DNA from: Dipteronia dyeriana
Taxonomy: Eukaryota; Streptophyta; Magnoliopsida; Sapindales; Sapindaceae
DNA length: 64,000 nucleotides
Assembly (NCBI GenBank): GCA_032871835.1
Contig: CM065297.1
Coordinates: 59,755,253-59,819,252 of the forward strand
Reading direction: 5' to 3'
Of this stretch, positions 21,776 through 32,742 are shown piece by piece. The stretch's first letter is position 1. Every line of letters starts with the position of its first letter. Below the pieces are notes generated by a model, which was not told the DNA's origin, made no database searches, and saw nothing but the letters and a program-made list of their open reading frames with translations. A program made the translations under genes and the position numbers.

Positions 21776-22393
21776 TATATATATATATATATATAGGTTT
21801 GTAAATTTCTGCCAGCTCTAAGCTTTTCTAAGAGAGATTTCGGCCATCCTTATTTTTCTAAGTTAAGAATTCGGTCACCATAGGAATTTTGAGGGAAAAA
21901 TATATGATTTTACTCTAGACAAAATTTGATCAACTCTAAGAAAATATGTGTGATTCGGTAAAGAATTAAAGGAAGAAAGAACGTTTAGTTTTTGATAGCA
22001 CACTAGTAGCCTTTACATCAAAAGGTTTTGTGTACAACATCGAATCAAGGTTCACGTGAGTTTCAATCAAATTGATTGATAATTCACAAGTGACCTAACG
22101 TTCTTTGTTTTCTTCTTGGAGGATTATTGTAACTAACAAAGAGGAAGATTTTGTTTGTTTCCATCCTCAGGTATACGATTAAAAGAAAAGGAGCCCACAC
22201 TCCTAGGTGATTCACGTTCGTGATTGGATTGGAAGATCTTGCGGAATCAATTCGGCGCTTGTTTAATTGTCACGAGAAAAAAGTACGACACTTTTTATAT
22301 ACATCAATTAATCTAGGGTTAAGGTTCTTGTTATGGAAAAAGGAAAAAAATTTATTTATACACAAACTCTAATTTAATTAAATTCTAATTGCA

Positions 22394-23388
22394 GTTGTTG
22401 TAGATGTCCCACGAGAAATTTGGATGATTTCTCCAACCTGGATTGTACAAATTGGAGTATAGGTCATTTTTTTGTCTTTGGGAGCCTCTCAACACTTAAG
22501 CTTCCTCATGCTCTAATTGACCTTCACCAATCGTTGTGTCACTCCTAACTTTGTTAACTTGGGCTCTGGTCTTGTTCAAGCAATTCACTAGATCCTTCAC
22601 TGATTGTATTTCTTATGTCATTCTAGACATCACATTTAGAATGCCCGTGCCTCCATCTATTTCTATCTTGCCACCTCTTCTTTTGGTTGAGGACCTTTGT
22701 TGTGAATTTTTAGCCAACTTCTCCATAATTTTGTATGCCTCCAGAGCACTCTTGTTGACAGTTGTACCTCCATAAGCATTGTCCACCATCATCTGAGTGA
22801 TAATGGAGAGATCTCCATAGAATGAAGTAACCTACAATTCATTAGTGTAAGAACATGGTGGAACCTGTGCTAGCAAGATGTGAAATCTTTCCCATGCTTC
22901 ATGAAATGATTCCCCATCCTCCTAACTAAAAGTTGCAATAATTATCTTCAATTCTCTTGCCATGGCATTTGAAAAGAATTTGTTATAGAAAACCTTACAA
23001 ACTTGGGGCCATGTTGTGAGTGTCCCTGTTCTTTACGTCACGTACCACTATTTCGCACGATCTTTCAGACAATACTGGAAACAACTCATCTATGGTTATC
23101 CCCTTATTAACACTGTATTCCAGACTACTATTGAGAATGTCTCTAACACTGTACTATACTCTTTCATATATTGAAGACAATCTTCAGTTTGGAGTCCAAA
23201 GAAGGATGGAAACAGATTTACAAGCATACCCTTCAACTCATATTGCCTAGTAGTGTCATCCAAGATAATAAATGTCAATTGCTCATCTCCTACTGACGGA
23301 GAGTATATTCCCCAATTGTTAGTCCTAAATCTTCCTCATTTGTTCCTTGTTCCTCAACTGGTATATTTGGTGGATTTGCTTTAGCCAT
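22394..23388 (-). pseudogene. gag: Athila-like gypsy gag (degraded, minus strand)
   Basis: Read on the minus strand from ATG at 23388, this is a Ty3/gypsy Gag of Athila type. It begins MAKANPPNIPVEEQG, includes a KDRAK-W motif near 23055, EDGESFHEAWERFH near 22905-22865, a VDNAYGGTTVNKSALEAYKIME stretch near 22790-22740, and YNPGWRNHPNFSW near 22440-22405. Gag forms the virus-like particle. Many stops and frame changes are present, and the gene is cut at about 22394 by the C1 LTR. It is the only minus-strand coding remnant I recognise. Confidence 0.82.
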
Positions 23389-23597
23389 TTCTTCTTCCAA
23401 GTGGTTTCTCTCAATTGTCTGATAATCCTTCCTATTCGTTTAAAGTTGTCTTAAGCTAGAAAAATTGTTCCTCTAAGTGAACACCTACCGTGCATAAACC
23501 TAAACATCTGAAAATTTTACAAACTAACACCATAATGTAAAATAAACTAAAACGATAAACAACTAGGTAAAGTAAAATCTAATCACAACTATATACG
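23389..23597 (-). other. Leader of the minus-strand gypsy element
   Basis: This short non-coding stretch lies between the primer site and the gag start codon on the minus strand. Nothing else is recognised in it. Confidence 0.6.
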
Positions 23598-23619
23598 CCG
23601 ATCCCTGGTAGAGGCGCCA
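23598..23619 (-). other. Primer-binding site of the gypsy element (Asp tRNA)
   Basis: On the minus strand the sequence TGGCGCC...CCAGGGATCG resembles the plant Asp-tRNA primer site used by Athila-type gypsy elements, with several mismatches in the middle. It sits four bases after the LTR terminus TGTCA, in the correct order with gag. Confidence 0.75.
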
Positions 23620-23623
23620 TTTT

Positions 23624-24153
23624 TGACAAGTCATTTGTCGTATTTGCAATATCAAAACAAAATTTATAAAACCACAAATAGGCACTCAAATGTATTAAAC
23701 AAGTAGTGTGGCAAGTTAAGGTATCAACCATAGAGATGGAGATATAGCTATGATCAAATCTTTAATCTCGTAATAAATGCAATAAAAGTAAATTAAAGTT
23801 TTAGATGTGATTAACAACTAATAAAAGTAAATTGGAGTGATAAGATATGATAAAGGTATGGGAGGTGATGTAATCACAACATAAATGATGGGGAATCCTC
23901 TTAACGATTACAATTCAATTGATTAATAAGGGCCAATCTACCTTTAAGAGTAATTGGAGTCAGCGATACTCACTCGTGACTACTAGGTTAGATTTAGAGA
24001 ATTGGAGACTCTAATCACATAATCACATAAACTCTCTACTACTCAACTACTTGGTTGGCCTATGAGAGAGTCCCTCATGAAGCTTATATAGATTATAATA
24101 GTTGAGGGTGGCTTGGAAGGTCATATTTATAATCCACCCCTTTCCATTGAAGC
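23624..24153 (-). repeat. Gypsy (G) 5' LTR, first piece
   Basis: The forward strand begins TGACAAG, the expected inverted terminus, and runs until the solo LTR D1 interrupts it. There is no coding content. It continues at 26706. Confidence 0.7.
24149..24153 (+). repeat. Probable target-site duplication of D1 (GAAGC)
   Basis: GAAGC stands before the D1 start and TAAGC follows at 26701-26705. One base differs, consistent with an old insertion. Confidence 0.6.
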
Positions 24154-26700
24154 TGTTATGTTTTTGAGTCATGTGTTGGCATAATTCTATATTAAAATGA
24201 TATTTCCTTTGTATTGATTAGTTTTCTCGGATTCACGATTTTTCAATATTCAAGGAAATTGAACAACATTTCAAGCAAAGTTATGGCTAGAAGAGGAAAA
24301 AGCTTTATTGCATATCAAAAGGTATATCTAGATCTCTTTTCTATTGCAAAACCTAGGCACACAAACATTTTGCATCCATATGTGTCCCTACATCGTTGTG
24401 CACATTTGGTGTAGCATATAAACACACATATTATTGTAATCAAATGCATTAGATTTAAATTGACAAATTTTGTAATATCATGTTCCATGACTATATCTAG
24501 GAGACAGCATCTTGTGTGTTCATATGTGTTTGTGTGATATTAGAATTGAATTTGTTCTTGTATTATTCCTCACTGATTTTCGGTAATTTCGGTTACTCAT
24601 TCATTAGTTTCAAGTTCCGTAGTAGAAGTTACGAAACTTTCCGTGCATTTATCGTACATGATTTTTGTCCTTGAGTAACGAGTCAATTTCCATATATTTT
24701 TTGAGAGTTTTGCTAACATCCATGTGCATGAGGGGGCTTTTAGTTTTTAATCCAAAATAGGATTTGAAATCGGATTTTAGAGGCCAGAGAACGGTCAAAG
24801 AACATGAGGATTGTGCAAGGGAAGAGGAGGTTCCTTGCACCCCTTCCCCGTGGACGTGCATGGACTCCACAGGGAATTAGTGCCCTCTGTCTCTATGGAG
24901 GCAACACATCTCCATGGGATGTAGAGGTGGTACCCCTCGTTGGTGGACCTGGTTCCATCTTCTCTCTTTCATTTAAATATCTTTTTCCCTCCCACATTTC
25001 ATTCTAAGATGAAAATTTGAAAGCATGTGCAGAAATTTCCTCTCAAACTTTCCCAATTTCCAAACACCATATCTCACTCATTTGAAGTCTGTTTTGAGTG
25101 ATTCAAGTTTGAGAATATTTGTCTACTAGTCCTCTATAATCTCCAGTTCAGTTTGAGGTTATTTGATAAATATTTCTAGTGGTTCTTCTCTTAAAAAAGA
25201 AACTGCACGTTTTTATCTTGAGGCATTGATTTCTCTATGAGTTTCGTTCTTGAATTCTTCAATTAACCTGGTTTTCTTCTACTATATGCTTTTGTTTGAT
25301 GTATAATCACTGATTAGAGTTTGAGTTAGGTTTTTTAAAACCCGTGTTTTCATATGCTTGGGAGTTGTATTGTGCTAGCTTCTAATCTAGGGTGGGCTAT
25401 TTGTGTGTTGATTTATCTTTTATATGCTAGATATTTTTAATTGAATATGTGTAGTAATAACACCTTTTTTGTATATTTAGAGCCTAATGAAGTTTAATTT
25501 ACTATCCCATGAATATATGCTCAAAATGTTTGCTAGAAATTTATATTGAACAAATTAAATGATTCCAACTCTTTTAGATGTTTGAACAAAATAAAGATCT
25601 TTGGTGTGTGTTAGGTGTTTCACATGCTCTAGGTTGTTTGTTCATTTTATAAGATCTATATAAACTTGTTTTGTGCATTTTGATGATTAATTCTAGTTCT
25701 TCATGAAATGTACTTAATCCATACATTTCATATGTACATGCATCATTTATATGATTTCATTGTTTTAGGATTGTAAACTAGGAAATAATAGTTTGTGTGC
25801 TCATTGTTCATTTCTAGTTTCCATAGGATCTATTGATCACATATTCTATGTTTCATATTTTTGCATCATTTGCATTTCACTTGGATCATTTGCCTTGCAA
25901 AAGGTAGGAAGTCTCATTTGGAGTGCGAAGCTTCAATTTGAGCAAGGAAGTCGTAGTCAAGGTGTGTACCTTTGACTTGAGAAAGGAAGTCGTAGCTTGG
26001 ATTGGGTTGATCCCGATAGCTAAGCAAGGAGTTCTTGTCTTGGATCGGAGTTATCCGGATAGTCAAGCAAAGAAATCTTCCTAAAGGCATGTAGATTGTC
26101 TTAGATATGGAGTTGCTCTCTAGTGGCATGTGAAGTGCTATGGTTAGAGAGTAGGCAAAGCTTTCATTAGTAAAAGGCTTGAGGGTAGGATAGAAGGGAT
26201 ATCCAGTAAGAGGTGTATCATGTGGATTGGTCACTTATGAGGGTGTACTTTATCCAACTAGAGTTGTTTTGCCTGTGGTTGTGGTATTAACATGTAAAAT
26301 GCTTCCTTTTAGGAAGTTTTACCATGTAAAACTCATGTGTTCAATTTCTCTATGATTATCTCTTTGATTTTTGTGTATGTGTTTTTGAATATCTTGTTTG
26401 GAACTTTAATGTTTGATATTCTTCTATGAACAAGATTTTTATATGTGAATGCTAATGCTTAATAGCTTAAACATAAAGTAGAATTTCATCACATTCAAAT
26501 TTTAGACCAAGTTGACTTTGCTTGACTAAGCATGTCTTTCATTGACCTATATGTGCTTGTATTTGCTTAATAAAGTGTGATTCATGCTATCTAGAGGAAC
26601 AAACTTGTGTTTGTTTCAAGTGAATGAAAACAGGTATAAAAAACTATTCAACCCCCATATAGGTTAGCTTTAAACAAATTAACCATGTATTGTTATTTTA
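24154..26700 (+). repeat. D1: solo LTR of family D
   Basis: It begins TGTTATGTTTTTGAG and ends near ...TATTTTA where family members end TTTTCA. No primer site, gag or polypurine tract flanks it, and near-identical target bases do, so it is a solo LTR left by recombination. It shows the family features in variant form: one TGTGTCCCT(A/G)CATCGTTGTGCAC unit, inverted repeats AATCC/GGATT and GTGCAAGG/CCTTGCAC (about 24755-24840), a GTGGA/TCCAC-type stem, TTTAAATATC, a hairpin repeat array (25905-26070) and a C-rich U5 tract. Confidence 0.85.
25905..26070 (+). repeat. Tandem hairpin repeats in D1
   Basis: About four units are present with stems AAGGT/ACCTT, GGATT/GATCC (one G-T) and GGATC/ATCC. 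Unit flanks GGAAGTCGTAG and GCTAAGCAAGG resemble those in A and B. Confidence 0.75.
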
Positions 26701-26705
26701 TAAGC

Positions 26706-27726
26706 CCAAACGCATAGGAAGGGCATATTCACTACACATTTATTCCATTCAATTTAGCCACATTTAACACTTTAAATGTGGGTATCTAACTTTGCTTGTG
26801 AGAGTCCATATCTACCCAATCCAAGAAGATATATATTCCAATTTGAAATACTCAAAAATGATTCATATTAAACAAGAACTAAGAGGGGGCATATCTACAT
26901 AATGCAAGAGATAATTAATAAGCAATTAATTCATTGAAAGAAAATCAATATTCAAAAGACAAAAATATAATGGATCACCCACAATTCATGTGTTTTTACA
27001 TCAGTTCCATATTGGGTTTAGCTACTCATGACAATTGTAAGAAAATGACAAAGAGGAGAGAAATTTAAATGACCCATCTAAAGATCATCTTCTTCAGGCT
27101 TGAATCCATCTCTAATTTCCCTTGTGAAGATGATGAATGGTTTGAATGGGTTTGGGAGAGAATTGGTTTCTAGATCTGGAGACAAAAAGTGTGATGTAAA
27201 TGGTGTGTGGGCACGTGGGAATAATCAAAATCCAAAATATATGTCCTGTAATGGATCTGATTTTGCTAATGTGGCAGCACCTTATGCATGGGTAAGGGAC
27301 CTATGTTATACCCATGTTATCTCCTTCTTGCATTCAGATCTTGGCATTGTGAACGGGTTATGCACAGGTTGGTACCTAGGTAGTAGCTATGCACTGAGGA
27401 CTTCCCGTTTGGCCTGCTTCCTGGTTTGGACAACTACATGGGTTATGCACAGGTTTGTACCCGTGCATTAAGGTCTTCTCAAATTTTCATGCTTCGGTGC
27501 ATGGTTTGTACATAGTTAATGCACAGGATAAGGTGTACTCGTTCACTAAGGCCTTCAATTCTTCCTTTTTTTGCACCATTTTGTACTTTTCGGATCCATT
27601 GCCTAATTTTCACCTATTGCCTACAATTGTAACGAAAGAGCCGTAAGACACACACAAAATCATCTGAAATCGAGACAAAGGATATGGATATAATGGCCAA
27701 AATATAGAACAATTTTGGCTCTATCA
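26706..27726 (-). repeat. Gypsy (G) 5' LTR, second piece
   Basis: It continues the LTR interrupted by D1; joining at GAAGC reads smoothly into CCCAAACGCATAGG. The outer end is not certain. CTATCA at 27721-27726 is a possible terminus because it mirrors the TGACAAG start. The 123-codon ORF at 27100-27471 lies inside the LTR and shows no known domain. Orientation is taken from the primer site and gag. Confidence 0.5.
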
Positions 27727-28033
27727 GTATATCCATTTTGAATGACAAACTTAGGCTGTATAGTATTGGCCAAATAGTTGAGATTTCCCATGAATGCCTA
27801 TTTACCAAATATGGGTAAAAAATGCTTTAATAAGTGATCAACCTGTGGTGCATAGTATTGATCCTTAACCTCTCACTTTTGACCAGTCTAGGGTGTATAG
27901 TATTTACCACCAACAAGAAATTAGATAAAGATTGAGATTATTAAGACCGGTTTAAATTGAGGGGTGTACTCATGATCATGAATGCGTGATACTTATCTTG
28001 CAATAATTGTACGAGTGTGTTGGAAAAAAATTC

Positions 28034-28255
28034 TTCCTCATTTGGGGTTGATATGATCGAAATTGCAATCAATTCTTCAACATTTTATTTTTATATGTGG
28101 ATAATGATCAATTCCCCCTTGTTTATGGTTGATTTAGTTCCTCTTTACTTGAGGCTAATATGATCGTGATTACAATAAATTTCTTCTTGTTTAGAGTTGA
28201 TGCGATTGTGGTTAAAATCAATTCCTCCATATTTGGGTTTGATAAGATTATTAAT
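28034..28255 (+). repeat. Degenerate ~42-bp tandem repeat
   Basis: Four to five units of the form TTCTTCNTNTTTNGGGTTGAT.ATGATCG..ATTNNAATCAA are visible, with one 38-bp interruption. No function is known. Confidence 0.55.
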
Positions 28256-28346
28256 GCATTTGTTGAATTTGGTGAAACCACCTATGTGCTTGAAAGCAAA
28301 ATTCTAATCGTTTATCATCATTTTATCGTATTCCTCTTTATATGTT

Positions 28347-28351
28347 GTTGA
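28347..28351 (+). repeat. Target-site duplication of C2, left copy (GTTGA)
   Basis: It matches 59099-59103 exactly on the far side of the 30.7-kb composite. Confidence 0.9.
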
Positions 28352-30739
28352 TGTTGGGATTATGCTCAATAGCAAGAGTATAATAATGTAATTAACAATC
28401 TTTTCATATTCATAAAGTGATTTCTATTTTAACAAATCTTATAGCATTTATAGTTTAATTATTATAATTTTCAAAAGTAAATAACCATAAGGTCAAAAGA
28501 CTATGAGAAAAGAAGAATTGTTCATACATCTAGATATGTATGAGGTAGACACAAATCTTTAGTTAGCCTTGAATAACATTCACAACGTAAGATAAAAGGT
28601 TGGGCGCCTTTATCTTGTAAAAGTTGTAGATTATTTTGCTAGCATTTGAGTGGGATCAAATGTGTTATGATGAGTCTAAAATGATCAAAGTGTGGTGTCT
28701 TTGGGCAAAAGAATCTAGTGCACTTGGTGCATTGAATAGGATCATAATGAAATACTTTACCTAGAACTGTCAATGGATAAAAGTTTTCATTTAAAGACAA
28801 TCAGAGAGTCTATCTCAATCCTGAGATAAATGATGGACTTATGGTTGCAAGTGTTATCATTTGAGCTATCAATGAGTACTATTATATAACATAGTCTATC
28901 CTCAATAGTTTGGTGGTATTCATTTGTTAATCGATAGAGAACTTCATTTATAGATATGGACATCGTGGCTCCATTTATTAAATGAGAGTAGAATACTATC
29001 ATATGAATGTTTTGAGGTATTAGATATTAAATCTTAACGTTAAGTTTTCAATAGTGTCTATTGAAACATGGCTTCTAGACAAGTCAAAATATCCAAGTTC
29101 AAAATGTGGTCATATGAGTAAATATGGTAACTTGGATCATCACGAGGATACACTTTCTCCAATAAGGTTATCTAGTGTATGAATTAGTAACATCAACTAA
29201 TTCTATCTTTATTTAAGAGTTCAATTTTATTTCTTTAGTGGAATGAACTAAAATTAAATAGATCGGACCTAAGTGAATCATTTGTTGATTTTGATTGGGT
29301 TTATGTCTATTGAAGCTTAAATCTATTTAGCCCGCCAAGATCCTCAATCCGTACGAACTTACATGGATCACTTGATATATTCTACCGGACCAATTTAGAG
29401 GTCCATCTAGAATTGTATTGAGGTATGTGGACTTGTTTCTTTTTGTAAGAATAAGTCTAGTTCACATATGGACTTTTTTTTAAGGTCTAACGGATTTAAA
29501 ACAATAAGATAAATAATATATGGCCCATATATATGAGTTGGGCGGTAAGGCTATTTAGAATAGCTTAATTATATTATTTTTATTTTATTATTTAATTAAA
29601 TGGAAATTAATTAATTTGTTGATTAATTAATTATTTAATTAAATGTCAAAATCTTTTTCCTAATAGGAGATGGTCTCCTCAAATTATACTATTGTTGGTA
29701 GTATAATTAATATTAAAGACTATATTTGATAAGTAGATAAATAAAAGGAATTATTTATCTAATCAAATTAGGAAGTCTTTAATATGGTTATAAATACACT
29801 ACTGAGTTGGATTAGGAGTCTTGGTATAGGATAGATTTCCTTTTAGAAAAGGATTCTTAACCACCAAGTAAGTCCACCTTAGGAAATGATTCTTAACTAC
29901 CAAGTAAATCCTTCTTAGGAAAGGATTTTTGATCCTAATATATATCCAATGAAATTTCTGCCATCCCATATATACATATAATAGGATAGAATTCTTTTTA
30001 GATAAGGATTCTTAACTACCAAATAAATCCACCTAAGGTAAGGATTATTGCCAACCAAGTAAATCATTCTTATTAGAGGATTTATGATCCTATATATATG
30101 TATGTTAATTTTGGCCAGCCTAAGTTTTTTCTATGAGAGGAATTTCGGCCATGCTAAGCAATTTTCAAGAAGAGAATTTGGCCTAGCAAAAGAGAATTTT
30201 GAGGGAGAAAAAATTATTTTTTACTCTGGACAAAATTCGAGCAACTCATAGAGATAGTGTGAATTCGGCCAAGAAGAGAAAAAGGGGAACGTTTTTATTT
30301 TCGATAGTACAGTAGTATCCTTTACATCAAAAGGGTTTTGTATACAAAGTCGAATCAAGGTTCACGCGAGTTTCAATCAAATTGATTGACAATTCATAAG
30401 TGGCCGGACGTTATTGGTTTTTCTCTTAGAGGATTAGTGTGACTAACAAAGAAGAAGATTTTGTTTGTTTCCATCCTCAGGTATACAATTTAAAGAAAGG
30501 GAGCCCACACTCTTAGGTGATTCACGTTCGTGATTGGATTGGAAGATCTTGCGGATTCAATTCGACGCTAGTTCAATCGTCACAAAAAAAAAGGTACTAT
30601 ACTTTTTATATACATCAATTAATATAGGGTTAAGGTTCTTGTTAGTCAAAGGGAAAATTTTTATTTATACGCAAACCCTAATTTCTTTTATTTAATTTTC
30701 TCACGCTTCCGTTGCATTTTGAACCATTTTTTCCTTATA
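28352..30739 (+). repeat. C2 5' LTR
   Basis: From TGTTGGGATTATG (one change from TGTTAGG) to TATA, where the 3' LTR has TACA. It includes the nested hairpin (29710-29785) and GGATTCTTAAC repeats (about 29830-30080). The GGGCGCCTTTATCTTG, hairpin and AATTAAT-rich parts align with C1 and the 3' LTR. No gene is present. Confidence 0.93.
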
Positions 30740-30741
30740 AT

Positions 30742-30754
30742 TGGTATCAGAGCC
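30742..30754 (+). other. C2 primer-binding site
   Basis: TGGTATCAGAGCC is two bases after the LTR and complementary to initiator-Met tRNA. Confidence 0.93.
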
Positions 30755-30848
30755 TGGTTGTACCCTTGATTAATTGATGTATGTGTACGTGAATCTTTTT
30801 TTTATTGTATGTATGCATATTTTAGAAAGAGATGACACTCTAGGTATT

Positions 30849-30890
<42 letters not shown>

Positions 30891-32051
30891 CATTGGAATG
30901 TATGGATATGTATATATATATATGTCGCATATATATTTACATTGGTCCATCGTCGCCATAATTTCCTTGTTGGTAGTTGCTAAATAATAATAAAAAACTG
31001 CAGTATTTTATTATTTAAATTATAATACATTCAAATATCGAAGACTCAAAGGTTTGAAGAATTAGGAGCAACCAGAACAAGTTTGGGACTGTGCGACCCG
31101 TAACAACGAACGTGCATGCGAAGAGCAAGCAACCACATTTGTTGTGGCATGGTCTGCGCACGGAAGCCCTATGGAAGCCAAAGGCTGCGCATGGCAGCCC
31201 TTTATGGGTTTATGGCATACGCACGCCTATAGGTAAGGGCCAAGGGTGCGTACGCCCATGGGAGGCAGCCGAGAGAGTCCGGACGACGAAGGTCGCGTGA
31301 AGACTTGTTCGCCAAGAAAGGAGTTTTTGTATTCCAAGACATATGTAATTTACTTGTTTTTCTAGGATGGACCAAAATTGTAGCTATTTATATTTTTGTA
31401 AATATTGCAATGTTTGTCATTGTTTGATAACGTGTCATATAGAATAGAAGTGCCACTCATATATCTCTTTTGGTATGAACATGCATTAAATGGTTTAAGT
31501 ATCTAAATTGGCATCTAGATAACTTGGTAAATCACTCTTTGGAATTCTATCACAGGCCTTAAACAATTAAGTGGGAGAAGGTGTTTTGGAACACCTACGC
31601 CTCCAAGTTTAGTTGAGCTTTATGTTTCGTGAATAACCTCCCAAGAGGTATTCATGAATGGAATTTTGCAAGATACTTCTTAGAAAGGATAGACTAGACA
31701 ATTAGCCCAAACGATATCTACTCCCAAAGGAGGGATATTCGTCAGGAATTATATTGAAGGCCGATAACTTGGTAACACACTCAATGTAATTTTATTAATA
31801 TCCTCCCAAGAGTTTTTGTTAATAAAATTGCAAGGCTAAAATAGATAACGTTGGTTGTTATGTTAACAATTTGGTGGGACCTAGTCCAACTAATAAATGG
31901 TGCGTACTCCGAAAGGAGGCATGACATTTATGGGTGTTGGATCACCGTTGAATTTTTATGATTGAATTATTTTATTTAATTCATGATAAATATTCAAAAG
32001 TGCTATATCATGATTGTTTACTTATATAATTTTTGTTATTTAAAAGAAATC
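30755..32051 (+). other. C2 untranslated leader
   Basis: This is a long leader before gag. It holds a TA microsatellite (about 30850-30920), an unusual GC-rich patch (31080-31310) with a direct repeat of CTGCGCA.GG.AGCCCT (about 31150 and 31186), and a series of five stem-loops (31579-31931). Open frames here (for example 31091-31300) show no known domain. A leader of this kind may carry RNA dimerisation and packaging signals. Confidence 0.7.
31579..31931 (+). ncRNA. Five successive stem-loops in the C2 leader
   Basis: Stem 1, 31579-31596: AGGTGTT/AACACCT. Stem 2, 31627-31658: TGAAT/ATTCA and ACCTC/GAGGT around CCAA. Stem 3, 31711-31742: CTCC/GGAG around CAAA with flanking paired bases. Stem 4, 31788-31829: AATTTTATTAA/TTAATAAAATT with CTC/GAG at the tip. 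Stem 5, 31893-31931: ATAAATG/CATTTAT and CTCC/GGAG around a GAAA tetraloop. Outer arms differ while tips are alike. This is a cis-acting RNA structure by inference, not a separate RNA gene. Confidence 0.65.
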
Positions 32052-32710
32052 ATGACCCCATCCCTAATCAATATTCTAAAAGATAATACTTTAACTGATG
32101 ATAATTATGTCACATGGAAAAGGAATATTGGGTTGTTGCTGCAAGCTGAAAAGTATAAGTTCATTCTGTATACTCTTAAATCACCAAACTAGAGAATCTA
32201 CTCAGGAGCAAAGAGATAAGTATCAGTAGTGGACGTCTTCAGATGAGATGGCTAAATGTACGTTACATTATGGCCATCATCTCTGACGTGTTGCAATAGC
32301 AACATGAAAGAATGGAGTCTGCTAACAATATAATGATATCTCTAGGGGAGATGTTTGCTATGAGGTCCAGGGCGACTAAGAAAGAGACAGTGATTGCTTT
32401 TATGAATCTTAGGATGAAACCTGGATAGGGTGTGAAAGATCACATGATGAAAGTCAAAGCACATCTCAACATTGCTGAACTGAATGGTGCTGAGATAGAT
32501 GGTGAGACCAAAATTGACATGGTTGTCAACTCACTATCGGATTCCTTTGGTTTGTTCAAAGTTGGACTACACCTTGAACAATAAGGAATACACCTTGCAA
32601 GGCCTGATGCAATATGTTCAAAGCGCCAAAATGATTCTTGTGAAAGGCAATGGTCAAGAGATTCATATGCTTGGTAAGTTGCTACTGTTAAAGACCCCGT
32701 AAGAAGGTCA
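32052..32710 (+). pseudogene. gag: C2 gag remnant
   Basis: ATG at 32052 opens MTPSLINILKDNTLTDDNYVTWKRNI, a copia Gag N-terminus, and stops at 32188-32190. Downstream, in shifted frames, are pieces of the UBN2-type region (an MKEWSLLT-like stretch near 32310, TKKETVIAFMNLRMKPG near 32380-32425, DYTLNNKEYTLQGLMQYVQSAK near 32560-32630). No CCHC zinc knuckle and no protease active-site DSG are found before 32743, so the segment holding both seems to be deleted. Confidence 0.78.
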
Positions 32711-32742
32711 AGAGACAACAGAAGAAAAAGCAATTTGGTCAA

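Larger units (their letters stand above)
19989..22393 (+). repeat. C1 3' LTR
   Basis: It starts TGTTAGAATTATACAC and aligns with the C2 LTRs (28352-30739, 56713-59098). It holds a 76-bp nested hairpin (21393-21468), two blocks of GGATTCTTAAC...AAATCC repeats (21505-21775), a TATATATAAG box (21653-21662) and a TA microsatellite near 21775-21795. The last ~45 bases differ from the other C LTRs, so the end (GCA at 22391-22393, followed by possible target GTTGT) is less certain. No gene is present. Confidence 0.85.
27727..28351. other. Unassigned AT-rich stretch with degenerate repeats
   Basis: There is no gene. It should be the internal region of D2 left of the C2 insertion, because the last bases (GTTGA at 28347-28351) match the first bases after C2, and the D2 envelope-like gene starts 70 bp further on. 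It contains a recurring phrase close to AGGGTGTATAGTATTGACC (27751, 27842, 27888) and a degenerate ~42-bp tandem repeat (28034-28255). Confidence 0.45.

Noticed and set aside
22420..22450. AATTGGAGTATAGG as a primer site after C1
   Set aside because: The match to the primer-site consensus is poor, and the stretch reads as gypsy Gag (GWRNHPNFSW) on the minus strand.
27100..27471. 123-codon ORF
   Set aside because: It lies within the gypsy LTR on the opposite strand to the element, with no known domain and no homologue in the window.
30850..30920. TA microsatellite and the ORF across it (also 35505-35564, 36588-36631, 55079-55111)
   Set aside because: Simple-sequence expansion; the Tyr-Ile repeat peptide is an artefact.
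31983..32192. Upstream start for C2 gag at 31983
   Set aside because: The first 23 codons are AT-rich with no similarity to Gag; homology begins at the ATG at 32052.
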